The notes beneath the pieces are model-generated. The model was given only the letters and a program-made list of their open reading frames with translations, made no database searches and had not been told where the DNA came from. This document shows positions 26,801 to 40,300 of a stretch of 64,000 nucleotides of DNA, piece by piece. The DNA is from Liolophura sinensis (Eukaryota; Mollusca; Polyplacophora; Chitonida; Chitonidae), in assembly GCF_032854445.1 (NCBI RefSeq), contig NW_027017963.1:288018-352017 (forward strand). Direction: 5' to 3'. Position numbers and translations under genes: made by a program. The stretch's first letter is position 1; each line of letters starts with the position of its first letter.

Positions 26801-29800
26801 AAATCCAAAAGTGGAAAAACTGTTCCAATGCTGCTGGTAAGAGACTAATCCGACGTATTTTGTGACGAGAAATTGAATGGTGCAAACCGCGTTGCTCTCC
26901 GACCAATACTTTTGGCTGTAGCCACAAATGAATAATCAATGATGTCAAGATCACGTGCCCAGCAACGGCTCTTACTCCATGGAAACCAAGGAAATTTGCA
27001 AGTTTTCAACAGCTGGAGATGCCTGGCCCAATTGCGCATCCTTTGGCACCTTATTGATGTGGGTCAGTGTTCAATTGTACTTTTTACAGCGGATTGTATC
27101 AAGTACCTTTTGTTTTTTTTATATACAAATGGTGTGGTTTTTCTACATGTAGATAAAGACATTGAGTTTGTCTTCGACTTAGAAGTAAGACATTTGCTGG
27201 GTGAGTTAAATGGGCTTGGCCCAAAGATTTGACGTCGTCTGGGCTACCGAAGGGCACATAACTTATAATGAAAAATTGAATATAGTAATGACCAGTCGCG
27301 ATTGTACATAGCTAATGTACCCGATTTCAATAAGCAAAAAGACCAGGCAAAAATCCAAAAGTGGAAAAACTGTTCCAATGCTGCTGGTAAGAGGCTAATC
27401 CGACGTATTTTGTGACGAGAAATCGAATGGTGCAAACCGCGTTGCTCTCCGACCAATACTTTTGGCTGTAACCACAAATGAATAATCAATGATGTCAAGA
27501 TCACGTGCCCAGCAACGGCTCTTACTCCATGGAAACCATAGAAATTTGCAATTTTTCAACAGCTGGAGATGCCTGGCCCAATTGCGCATCTTTTGGCACC
27601 TTATTGATGTGGGTCGGTGTTCAATTGTACTTTTTACAGCGGATTGTATCAAGTACCTTGTGTTTTTTTATATACAAATGGTGTGGTTTTTCTACATGTA
27701 GATAAAGACATTGAGTTTGTCTTCGACTTAGAAGTAAGACATTTGCTGGGTGAGTTAAATGGGCTTGGCCCAAAGATTTGACGTCGTCTGGGCTACCGAA
27801 GGGCACATAACTTATAATGAAATGTTGAATATAGTAATGACCAGTCGCGATTGTACATAGCTAATGTAGCCATTTTCAATTCGCAAAATGACCAGGCAAA
27901 AATCCAAAAGTGGAAAAACTGTTCCAATGCTGTTGGTAAGAGGCTAATCCGACGTATTTTGTGACGAGAAATCGAATGGTGCAAACCGCGTTGCTCTCCG
28001 ACCAATACTTTTGGCTGTAGCCACAAATGAATAATCAATGATGTCAAGATCACGTGAACAGCAACGGCTCCTAATCCATGGAAACCATAGAAATTTGCAA
28101 TTTTTCAACAGCTGGAGATGCCTGGCCCAATTGCGCATCTTTCGGAACCTTATTGATGTGGGTCAGTGTTCTATTGTACTTTTTACAGCGGACTGTGTCA
28201 TGTACCTTGTGTTTTTTTTATATACAAATGGTGTGGTTTTTCTACATGTAGATAAAGACATTGAGTTTGTCTTCGACTTAGAAGTAAGACATTTGTTGGG
28301 TGAGTTAAATGGGCTTGGCCCAAAGATTTGACGTCATCTGGGCTACCGAAGGGCACATAACTTATAATGAAAAGTTGAATATAGTAATGACCAGTCGCGA
28401 TTGTACATAGTTAATGTAGCCGATTTCAATTAGCAAAAAGACCAGGCAAAAATCCAAAAGTGGAAAAACTGTTCCAATGCTGCTGGTAAGAGGCTAATCC
28501 GACGTATTTTGTGACGAGAAATCGAATGGTGCAAACCGCGTTGCTCTCCGACCAATACTTTTGGCTGTAGCCACAAATGAATAATCAATGATGTCAAGAT
28601 CACGTGCCCAGCAACGGCTCTTACTCCATGGAAACCAAGGAAATTTGCAAGTTTTCAACAGCTGGAGATGCCTGGCCCAATTGCGCATCCTTTGGCACCT
28701 TATTGATGTGGGTCAGTGTTCAATTGTACTTTTTACAGCGGATTGTATCAAGTACCTTTTGTTTTTTTTATATACAAATGGTGTGGTTTTTCTACATGTA
28801 GATAAAGACATTGAGTTTGTCTTCGACTTAGAAGTAAGACATTTGCTGGGTGAGTTAAATGGGCTTGGCCCAAAGATTTGACGTCGTCTGGGCTACCGAA
28901 GGGCACATAACTTATAATGAAAAATTGAATATAGTAATGACCAGTCGCGATTGTACATAGCTAATGTACCCGATTTCAATAAGCAAAAAGACCAGGCAAA
29001 AATCCAAAAGTGGAAAAACTGTTCCAATGCTGCTGGTAAGAGGCTAATCCGACGTATTTTGTGACGAGAAATCGAATGGTGCAAACCGCGTTGCTCTCCG
29101 ACCAATACTTTTGGCTGTAACTACAAATGAATAATCAATGATGTCAAGATCACGTGCCCAGCAACGGCTCTTACTCCATGGAAACCATAGAAATTTGCAA
29201 TTTTTCAACAGCTGGAGATGCCTGGCCCAATTGCGCATCTTTTGGCACCTTATTGATGTGGGTCAGTGTTCAATTGTACTTTTTACAGCGGATTGTATCA
29301 AGTACCTTGTGTTTTTTTATATACAAATGGTGTGGTTTTTCTACATGTAGATAAAGACATTGAGTTTGTCTTCGACTTAGAAGTAAGACATTTGCTGGGT
29401 GAGTTAAATGGGCTTGGCCCAAAGATTTGACGTCGTCTGGGCTACCGAAGGGCACATAACTTATAATGAAATGTTGAATATAGTAATGACCAGTCGCGAT
29501 TGTACATAGTCAATGTAGCCGATTTCAATTAGCAAAATGACCAGGCAAAAATCCAAAAGTGGAAAAACTGTTCCAATGCTGTTGGTAAGAAGCTAATCCG
29601 ACGTATTTTGTGACGAGAAATCGAATGGTGCAAACCGCGTTGCTCTCCGACCAATACTTTTGGCTGTAGCCACAAATGAATAATCAATGATGTCAAGATC
29701 ACGTGAACAGCAACGGCTCCTAATCCATGGAAACCATAGAAATTTGCAATTTTTCAACAGCTGGAGATGCCTGGCCCAATTGCGCATCTTTCGGAACCTT

Positions 29801-31670
29801 ATTGATGTGGGTCAGTGTTCAATTGTACTTTTTACAGTGGACTGTGTCATGTACCTTGTGTTTTTTTTATATACAAATGGTGTGGTTTTTCTACATGTAG
29901 ATAAAGACATTGAGTTTGTCTTCGACTTAGAAGTAAGACATTTGTTGGGTGAGTTAAATGGGCTTGGCCCAAAGATTTGACGTCGTCTGGGCTACCGAAG
30001 GGCACATAACTTATAATGAAAAGTTGAATATAGTAATGACCAGTCGCGATTGTACATAGTTAATGTAGCCGATTTCAATTAGCAAAAAGACCAGGCAAAA
30101 ATCCAAAAGTGGAAAAACTGTTCCAATGCTGCTGGTAAGAGGCTAATCCGACGTATTTTGTGACGAGAAATCGAATGGTGCAAACCGCGTTGCTCTCCGA
30201 CCAATACTTTTGGCTGTAGCCACAAATGAATAATCAATGATGTCAAGATCACGTGCCCAGCAACGGCTCTTACTCCATGGAAACCAAGGAAATTTGCAAG
30301 TTTTCAACAGCTGGAGATGCCTGGCCCAATTGCGCATCCTTTGGCACCTTATTGATGTGGGTCAGTGTTCAATTGTACTTTTTACAGCGGATTGTATCAA
30401 GTACCTTTTGTTTTTTTTATATACAAATGGTGTGGTTTTTCTACATGTAGATAAAGACATTGAGTTTGTCTTCGACTTAGAAGTAAGACATTTGCTGGGT
30501 GAGTTAAATGGGCTTGGCCCAAAGATTTGACGTCGTCTGGGCTACCGAAGGGCACATAACTTATAATGAAAAATTGAATATAGTAATGACCAGTCGCGAT
30601 TGTACATAGCTAATGTACCCGATTTCAATAAGCAAAAAGACCAGGCAAAAATCCAAAAGTGGAAAAACTGTTCCAATGCTGCTGGTAAGAGGCTAATCCG
30701 ACGTATTTTGTGACGAGAAATCGAATGGTGCAAACCGCGTTGCTCTCCGACCAATACTTTTGGCTGTAACCACAAATGAATAATCAATGATGTCAAGATC
30801 ACGTGCCCAGCAACGGCTCTTACTCCATGGAAACCATAGAAATTTGCAATTTTTCAACAGCTGGAGATGCCTGGCCCAATTGCGCATCTTTTGGCACCTT
30901 ATTGATGTGGGTCAGTGTTCAATTGTACTTTTTACAGCGGATTGTATCAAGTACCTTGTGTTTTTTTATATACAAATGGTGTGGTTTTTCTACATGTAGA
31001 TAAAGACATTGAGTTTGTCTTCGACTTAGAAGTAAGACATTTGCTGGGTGAGTTAAATGGGCTTGACCCAAAGATTTGACGTCGTCTGGGCTACCGAAGG
31101 GCACATAACTTATAATGAAATGTTGAATATAGTAATGACCAGTCGCGATTGTACATAGTTAATGTAGCCGATTTCAATTCGCAAAATGACCAGGCAAAAA
31201 TCCAAAAGTGGAAAAACTGTTCCAATGCTGTTGGTAAGAGGCTAATCCGACGTATTTTGTGACGAGAAATCGAATGGTGCAAACCGCGTTGCTCTCCGAC
31301 CAATACTTTTGGCTGTAGCCACAAATGAATAATCAATGATGTCAAGATCACGTGAACAGCAACGGCTCTTAATCCATGGAAACCATAGAAATTTGCAATT
31401 TTTCAACAGCTGGAGATGCCTGGCCCAATTGCGCATCTTTCGGAACCTTATTGATGTGGGTCAGTGTTCAATTGTACTTTTTACAGCGGACTGTGTCATG
31501 TACCTTGTGTTTTTTTTATATACAAATGGTGTGGTTTTTCTACATGTAGATAAAGACATTGAGTTTGTCTTCGACTTAGAAGTAAGACATTTGTTGGGTG
31601 AGTTAAATGGGCTTGGCCCAAAGATTTGACGTCGTCTGGGCTACCGAAGGGCACATAACTTATAATGAAA
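20846..31670. repeat. Large satellite block I, copy 2
   Basis: Direct-oriented copy of 7690-19650. The offset is 13156 bp up to about 26.7 kb, then 12606 and then 12056 bp, showing loss of one monomer twice, apparently by homologous exchange between neighbouring units (for example between the equivalents of 13555 and 14170). Shared rare markers include shortened unit starts at 21957 and 25256, CTGTATCCAC near 23070 and CTCCGATCAATAC near 24150. Similarity of marker order ends near 31.67 kb, just before a one-base deletion (GAATAAGTAATG). Confidence 0.85.
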
Positions 31671-31850
31671 AGTTGAATAAGTAATGACCAGTCGCGATTG
31701 TACATAGTTAATGTAGCCGATTTCAATTCGCAAAAAGACCAGGCAAAAATCCAAAAGTAGAAAAACTGTTCCAATGCTGCTGGTAAGAGGCTAATCCGAC
31801 GTATTTTGTGACGAGAAATCGAATGGTGCAAACCGCGTTGCTCTCCGACC
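28004..31850. repeat. Trimeric higher-order repeat (1649 bp), second run
   Basis: Same A-B-C monomer order as in 15948-20346: A at 28004, 29653, 31302; B at 28554 and 30203; C at 29104 and 30753. The A-to-A distance is again 1649 bp. This run is the copy-2 counterpart of the first run, so the trimer pre-dates the large duplication. Confidence 0.8.
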
Positions 31851-34800
31851 AATACTTTTGGCTGTAGCCACAAATGAATAATCAATGATGTTAAGATCAC
31901 GTGCCCAGCAACGGCTCTTACTCCATGGAAACCAAGGAAATTTGCAATTTTTCAACAGCTGGAGATGCCTGGCCCAATTGCGCATCCTTTGGCACCTTAT
32001 TGATGTGGGTCAGTGTTCAATTGTACTTTTTACAGCGGATTGTATCAAGTACCTTTTGTTTTTTTTATATACAAATGGTGTGGTTTTTCTACATGTAGAT
32101 AAAGACATTGAGTTTGTCTTCGACTTAGAAGTAAGACATTTGCTGGGAGAGTTAAATGGGTTTGGCCCAAAGATTTGACGTCGTCTGGGCTACCGAAGGG
32201 CACATAACTTATAATGAAAAGTTGAATATAGTAATGACCAGTCGCGATTGTACATAGTTAATGTAGCCGATTTCAATTAGCAAAAAGACCAGGCAAAAAT
32301 CCAAAAGTAGAAAAACTGTTCCAATGCTGCTGGTAAGAGGCTAATCCGACGTATTTTGTGACGAGAAATCGAATGGTGCAAACCGCGTTGCTCTCCGACC
32401 AATACTTTTGGCTGTAGTTACAAATGAATAATCAATGATGTCAAGATCACGTGCCCAGCAACGGCTCTTACTCCATGGAAACCAAGGAAATTTGCAATTT
32501 TTCAACAGCTGGAGATGCCTGGCCCAATTGCGCATCCTTTGGCACCTTATTGATGTGGGTCAGTGTTCAATTGTACTTTTTACAGCGGATTGTATCAAGT
32601 ACCTTGTGTTTTTTTTATATACAAATGGTGTGGTTTTTCTACATGTAGATAAAGACATTGAGTTTGTCTTCGACTTAGAAGTAAGACATTTGCTGGGTGA
32701 GTTAAATGGGTTTGGCCCAAAGATTTGACGTCGTCTGGGCTACCGAAGGGCACATAACTTATAATGAAAAGTTGAATATAGTAATGACCAGTCGCGATTG
32801 TACATAGTTAATGCAGCCGATTTCAATTCGCAAAAAGACCAGGCAAAAATCCAAAAGTAGAAAAACTGTTCCAATGCTGCTGGTAAGAGGCTAATCCGAC
32901 GTATTTTGTGACGAGAAATCGAATGGTGCAAACCGCGTTGCTCTCCGACCAATACTTTTGGCTGTAGCCACAAATGAATAATCAATGATGTCAAGATCAC
33001 GTGCCCAGCAACGGCTCTTACTCCATGGAAACCAAGGAAATTTGCAATTTTTCAACAGCTGGAGATGCCTGGCCCAATTGCGCATCCTTTGGCACCTTAT
33101 TGATGTGGGTCAGTGTTCAATTGTACTTTTTACAGCGGATTGTATCAAGTACCTTGTGTTTTTTTTATATACAAATGGTGTGGTTTTTCTACATGTAGAT
33201 AAAGACATTGAGTTTGTCTTCGACTTAGAAGTAAGACATTTGCTGGGTGAGTTAAATGGGTTTGGCCCAAAGATTTGACGTCGTCTGGGCTACCGAAGGG
33301 CACATAACTTATAATGAAAAGTTGAATATAGTAATGACCAGTCGCGATTGTACATAGTTAATGTAGCCGATTTCAATTAGCAAAAAGACCAGGCAAAAAT
33401 CCAAAAGTAGAAAAACTGTTCCAATGCTGCTGGTAAGAGGCTAATCCGACGTATTTTGTGACGAGAAATCGAATGGTGCAAACCGCGTTGCTCTCCGACC
33501 AATACTTTTGGCTGTAGCCACAAGTGAATAATCAATGATGTCAAGATCACGTGCCCAGCAACGGCTCTTACTCCATGGAAACCATAGAAATTTGCAATTT
33601 TTCAACAGCTGGAGATGCCTGGCCCAATTGCGCATCCTTTGGCACCTTATTGATGTGGGTCAGTGTTCAATTGTACTTTTTACAGCGGATTGTATCAAGT
33701 ACCTTGTGTTTTTTTTATATACAAATGGTGTGGTTTTTCTACATGTAGATAAAGACATTGAGTTTGTCTTCGACTTAGAAGTAAGACATTTGTTGGGTGA
33801 GTTAAATGGGCTTGGCCCAAAGATTTGACGTCGTCTGGGCTACCGAAGGGCACATAACTTATAATGAAAAGTTGAATATAGTAATGACCAGTCGCGATTG
33901 TACATAGTTAATGTAGCCGATTTCAATTAGCAAAAAGACCAGGCAAAAATCCAAAAGTGGAAAAACTGTTCCAATGCTGCTGGTAAGAGGCTAATCCGAC
34001 GTATTTTGTGACGAGAAATCGAATGGTGCAAACCGCGTTGCTCTCCGACCAATACTTTTGGCTGTAGCCACAAATGAATAATCAATGATGTCAAGATCAC
34101 GTGCCCAGCAACGGCTCTTACTCCATGGAAACCAAGGAAATTTGCAATTTTTCAACAGCTGGAGATGCCTGGCCCTATTGCGCATCCTTTGGCACCTTAT
34201 TGATGTGGGTCAGTGTTCAATTGTACTTTTTACAGCGGATTGTATCAAGTACCTTGTGTTTTTTTTATATACAAATGGTGTGGTTTTTCTACATGTAGAT
34301 AAAGACATTGAGTTTGTCTTCGACTTAGAAGTAAGACATTTGTTGGGTGAGTTAAATGGGCTTGGCCCAAAGATTTGACGTCGTCTGGGCTACCGAAGGG
34401 CACATAACTTATAATGAAAAGTTGAATATAGTAATGACCAGTCGCGATTGTACATAGCTAATGTACCCGATTTCAATAAGCAAAAGAACCAGGCAAAAAT
34501 CCAAAAGTAGAAAAACTGTTCCAATGCTGCTGGTAAGAGGCTAATCCGACGTATTTTGTGACGAGAAATCGAATGGTGCAAACCGCGTTGCTCTCCGACC
34601 AATACTTTTGGCTGTAGCCACAAATGAATAATCAATGATGTCACGATCACGTGCCCAGCAACGGCTCTTACTCCATGGAAACCAAGGAAATTTGCAATTT
34701 TTCAACAGCTGGAGATGCCTGGCCCAATTGCGCATCTTTCGGCACCTTATTGATGTGGGTCAGTGTTCAATTGTACTTTTTACAGCGGATTGTATCAAGT

Positions 34801-34950
34801 ACCTTGTGTTTTTTTATATACAAATGGTGTGGTTTTTCTACATGTAGATAAAGACATTGAGTTTGTCTTCGACTTAGAAGTAAGACATTTGTTGGGTGAG
34901 TTAAATGGGCTTGGCCCAAAGATTTGACGTCGTCTGGGCTACCGAAGGGC
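31851..34950. repeat. Satellite block II, copy a
   Basis: Ordered variants: ATGTTAAGATC (31889), GGGAGAGTTAAATGGGTTTGG (32146), CTGTAGTTAC (32412), ATGCAGCCG (32813), CACAAGTGAAT (33521), GGCCCTATTGCG (34172) and CAAAAGAACC (34481). The first part recurs at 38448 (12 monomers later). The part from 32.2 to 34.4 kb recurs at 51.6-53.6 kb. The two units at 34601 and 35150 are near-identical neighbours sharing TCACGATCACG and GATTATAC. Confidence 0.75.
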
Positions 34951-36248
34951 ACATAACTTATAATGAAAAGTTGAATATAGTAATGACCAGTCGCGATTAT
35001 ACATAGTTAATGTAGCCGATTTCAATTCGCAAAAAGACCAGGCAAAAATCCAAAAGTAGAAAAACTGTTCCAATGCTGCTGGTAAGAGGCTAATCCGACG
35101 TATTTTGTGACGAGAAATCGAATGGTGCAAACCGCGTTGCTCTCCGACCAATACTTTTGGCTGTAGCCACAAATGAATAATCAATGATGTCACGATCACG
35201 TGCCCAGCAACGGCTCTTACTCCATGGAAACCAAGGAAATTTGCAATTTTTCAACAGCTGGAGATGCCTGGCCCAATTGCGCATCTTTCGGCACCTTATT
35301 GATGTGGGTCAGTGTTCAATTGTACTTTTTACAGCGGATTGTATCAAGTACCTTGTGTTTTTTTATATACAAATGGTGTGGTTTTTCTACATGTAGATAA
35401 AGACATTGAGTTTGTCTTCGACTTAGAAGTAAGACATTTGTTGGGTGAGTTAAATGGGCTTGGCCCAAAGATTTGACGTCGTCTGGGCTACCGAAGGGCA
35501 CATAACTTATAATGAAAAGTTGAATATAGTAATGACCAGTCGCGATTATACATAGTTAATGTAGCCGATTTCAATTCGCAAAAAGACCAGGCAAAAATCC
35601 AAAAGTAGAAAAACTGTTCCAATGCTGCTGGTAAGAGGCTAATCCGACGTATTTTGTGACGAGAAATCGAATGGTGCAAACCGCGTTGCTCTCCGACCAA
35701 TACTTTTGGCTGTAGCCACAAATGAATAATCAATGATGTCAAGATCACGTGCCCAGCAACGGCTCTTACTCCATGGAAACCAAGGAAATTTGCAATTTTT
35801 CAACAGCTGGAGATGCCTGGCCCAATTGCACATCCTTTGGCACCTTATTGATGTGGGTCAGTGTTCAATTGTACTTTTTACAGCGGATTGTATCAAGTAC
35901 CTTTTGTTTTTTTTATATACAAATGGTGTGGTTTTTCTACATGTAGATAAAGACATTGAGTTTGTCTTCGACTTAGAAGTAAGACATTTGCTGGGTGAGT
36001 TAAATGGGCTTGGCCCAAAGATTTGACGTCGTCTGGGCTACCGAAGGGCACATAACTTATAATGAAAAGTTGAATATAGTAATGACCAGTCGCGATTGTA
36101 CATAGTTAATGGAGCCGATTTCAATTCGCAAAAAGACCAGGCAAAAATCCAAAAGTGGAAAAACTGTTCCAATGCTGCTGGTAAGAAACTAATCCGACGT
36201 ATTTTGTGACGAGAAATCGAATGGTGCAAACCGCGTTGCTCTCCGACC

Positions 36249-39200
36249 AATACTTTTGGCTGTAGCCACAAATGAATAATCAATGATGTCAAGATCACGT
36301 GCCCAGCAACGGCTCTTACTCCATGGAAACCAAGGAAATTTGCAATTTTTCAACAGCTGGAGATGCCTGGCCCAATTGCGCATCCTTTGGCACCTTATTG
36401 ATGTGGGTCAGTGTTCAATTGTACTTTTTACAGCGGATTGTATCAAGTACCTTTTGTTTTTTTTATATACAAATGGTGTGGTTTTTCTACATGTAGATAA
36501 AGACATTGAGTTTGTCTTCGACTTAGAAGTAAGACATTTGCTGGGTGAGATAAATGGGCTTGGCCCAAAGATTTGACGTCGTCTGGGCTACCGAAGGGCA
36601 CATAACTTATAATGAAAAGTTGAATATAGTAATGACCAGTGGCGATTGTACATAGTTAATGTAGCCGATTTCAATTCGCAAAAAGACCAGGCAAAAATCC
36701 AAAAGTGGAAAAACTGTTCCAATGCTGCTGGTAAGAGGCTAATCCGACGTATTTTGTGACGAGAAATCGAATGGTGCAAACCGCGTTGCTCTCCAACCAA
36801 TACTTTTGGCTGTAGCCACAAATGAATAATCAATGATGTCAAGATCACGTGCCCAGCAACGGCTCTTACTCCATGGAAACCAAGGAAATTTGCAATTTTT
36901 CAACAGCTGGAGATGCCTGGCCCAATTGCGCATCCTTTGGCACCTTATTGATGTGGGTCAGTGTTCAATTGTACTTTTTACAGCGGATTGTATCAAGTAC
37001 CTTGTGTTTTTTTTATATACAAATGGTGTGGTTTTTCTACATGTAGATAAAGACATTGAGTTTGTCTTCGACTTAGAAGTAAGACATTTGTTGGGTGAGT
37101 TAAATGGGCTTGGCCCAAAGATTTGACGTCGTCTGGGCTACCGAAGGGCACATAACTTATAATGAAAAGTTGAATATAGTAATGACCAGTCGCGATTGTA
37201 CATAGTTAATGTAGCCGATTTCAATTAGCAAAAAGACCAGGCAAAAATCCAAAAGTAGAAAAACTGTTCCAATGCTGCTGGTAAGAGGCTAATCCGACGT
37301 ATTTTGTGACGAGAAATCGAATGGTGCAAACCGCGTTGCTCTCCGACCAATACTTTTGGCTGTAGCCACAAATGAATAATCAATGATGTCAAGATCACGT
37401 GCCCAGCAACGGCTCTTACTCCATGGAAACCATAGAAATTTGCAATTTTTCAACAGCTGGAGATGCCTGGCCCAATTGCGCATCTTTTGGCGCCTTATTG
37501 ATGTGGGTCAGTGTTCAATTGTACTTTTTACCGCGGACTGTATCAAGTACCTTGTGTTTTTTTATATACAAATGGTGTGGTTTTTCTACATGTAGATAAA
37601 GACATTGAGTTTGTCTTCGACTTAGAAGTAAGACATTTGCTGGGTGAGTTAAATGGGCTTGGCCCAAAGATTTGACGTCGTCTGGGCTACCGAAGGGCAC
37701 ATAACTTATAATGAAATGTTGAATATAGTAATGACCAGTCGCGATTGTACATAGTTAATGTAGCCGATTTCAATTAGCAAAATGACCAGGCAAAAATCCA
37801 AAAGTGGAAAAACTGTTCCAATGCTGCTGGTAAGAGGCTAATCCGACGTATTTTGTGACGAGAAATCGAATGGTACAAACCGCGTTGCTCTCCGACCAAT
37901 ACTTTTGGCTGTAGCCACAAATGAATAATCAATGATGTCAAGATCACGTGCCCAGCAACGGCTCTTACTCCATGGAAACCAAGGAAATTTGCAATTTTTC
38001 AACAGCTGGAGATGCCTGGCCCAATTGCGCATCCTTTGGCACCTTATTGATGTGGGTCAGTGTTCAATTGTACTTTTTACCGCGGATTGTATCAAGTACC
38101 TTGTGTTTTTTTTATATACAAATGGTGTGGTTTTTCTACATGTAGATAAAGACATTGAGATTGTCTTCGACATAGAAGTAAGACATTTGCTGGGTGAGTT
38201 AAATGGGCTTGGCCCAAAGATTTGACGTCGTCTGGGCTACCGAAGGGCACATAACTTATAATGAAAAGTTGAATATAGTAATGACCAGTCGCGATTGTAC
38301 ATAGTTAATGTAGCCGATTTCAATTCGCAAAAAGACCAGGCAAAAATCCAAAAGTAGAAAAACTGTTCCAATGCTGCTGGTAAGAGGCTAATCCGACGTA
38401 TTTTGTGACGAGAAATCGAATGGTGCAAACCGCGTTGCTCTCCGACCAATACTTTTGGCTGTAGCCACAAATGAATAATCAATGATGTTAAGATCACGTG
38501 CCCAGCAACGGCTCTTACTCCATGGAAACCAAGGAAATTTGCAATTTTTCAACAGCTGGAGATGCCTGGCCCAATTGCGCATCCTTTGGCACCTTATTGA
38601 TGTGGGTCAGTGTTCAATTGTACTTTTTACAGCGGATTGTATCAAGTACCTTTTGTTTTTTTTATATACAAATGGTGTGGTTTTTCTACATGTAGATAAA
38701 GACATTGAGTTTGTCTTCGACTTAGAAGTAAGACATTTGCTGGGAGAGTTAAATGGGTTTGGCCCAAAGATTTGACGTCGTCTGGGCTACCGAAGGGCAC
38801 ATAACTTATAATGAAAAGTTGAATATAGTAATGACCAGTCGCGATTGTACATAGTTAATGTAGCCGATTTCAATTAGCAAAAAGACCAGGCAAAAATCCA
38901 AAAGTAGAAAAACTGTTCCAATGCTGCTGGTAAGAGGCTAATCCGACGTATTTTGTGACGAGAAATCGAATGGTGCAAACCGCGTTGCTCTCCGACCAAT
39001 ACTTTTGGCTGTAGTTACAAATGAATAATCAATGATGTCAAGATCACGTGCCCAGCAACGGCTCTTACTCCATGGAAACCAAGGAAATTTGCAATTTTTC
39101 AACAGCTGGAGATGCCTGGCCCAATTGCGCATCCTTTGGCACCTTATTGATGTGGGTCAGTGTTCAATTGTACTTTTTACAGCGGATTGTATCAAGTACC

Positions 39201-40300
39201 TTGTGTTTTTTTTATATACAAATGGTGTGGTTTTTCTACATGTAGATAAAGACATTGAGTTTGTCTTCGACTTAGAAGTAAGACATTTGCTGGGTGAGTT
39301 AAATGGGTTTGGCCCAAAGATTTGACGTCGTCTGGGCTACCGAAGGGCACATAACTTATAATGAAAAGTTGAATATAGTAATGACCAGTCGCGATTGTAC
39401 ATAGTTAATGCAGCCGATTTCAATTCGCAAAAAGACCAGGCAAAAATCCAAAAGTAGAAAAACTGTTCCAATGCTGCTGGTAAGAGGCTAATCCGACGTA
39501 TTTTGTGACGAGAAATCGAATGGTGCAAACCGCGTTGCTCTCCGACCAATACTTTTGGCTGTAGCCACAAATGAATAATCAATGATGTCAAGATCACGTG
39601 CCCAGCAACGGCTCTTACTCCATGGAAACCAAGGAAATTTGCAATTTTTCAACAGCTGGAGATGCCTGGCCCAATTGCGCATCCTTTGGCACCTTATTGA
39701 TGTGGGTCAGTGTTCAATTGTACTTTTTACAGCGGATTGTATCAAGTACCTTGTGTTTTTTTTATATACAAATGGTGTGGTTTTTCTACATGTAGATAAA
39801 GACATTGAGTTTGTCTTCGACTTAGAAGTAAGACATTTGCTGGGTGAGTTAAATGGGTTTGGCCCAAAGATTTGACGTCGTCTGGGCTACCGAAGGGCAC
39901 ATAACTTATAATGAAAAGTTGAATATAGTAATGACCAGTCGCGATTGTACATAGTTAATGTAGCCGATTTCAATTAGCAAAAAGACCAGGCAAAAATCCA
40001 AAAGTAGAAAAACTGTTCCAATGCTGCTGGTAAGAGGCTAATCCGACGTATTTTGTGACGAGAAATCGAATGGTGCAAACCGCGTTGCTCTCCGACCAAT
40101 ACTTTTGGCTGTAGCCACAAGTGAATAATCAATGATGTCAAGATCACGTGCCCAGCAACGGCTCTTACTCCATGGAAACCATAGAAATTTGCAATTTTTC
40201 AACAGCTGGAGATGCCTGGCCCAATTGCGCATCCTTTGGCACCTTATTGATGTGGGTCAGTGTTCAATTGTACTTTTTACAGCGGATTGTATCAAGTACC
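36249..40300. repeat. Satellite block II, copy b
   Basis: Contains the rare variants GTGGCGATTG (36639), TTTACCGCGGAC (37528), TGGTACAAACC (37871), GAGATTGTCTTCGACATAG (38157) and ATGTTAAGATC (38486). The whole series is repeated at 59.87-63.92 kb at a constant offset of 23624 bp. The segment 38448-40300 also matches copy a at an offset of 6597 bp (12 monomers, three of them T7). Confidence 0.75.
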
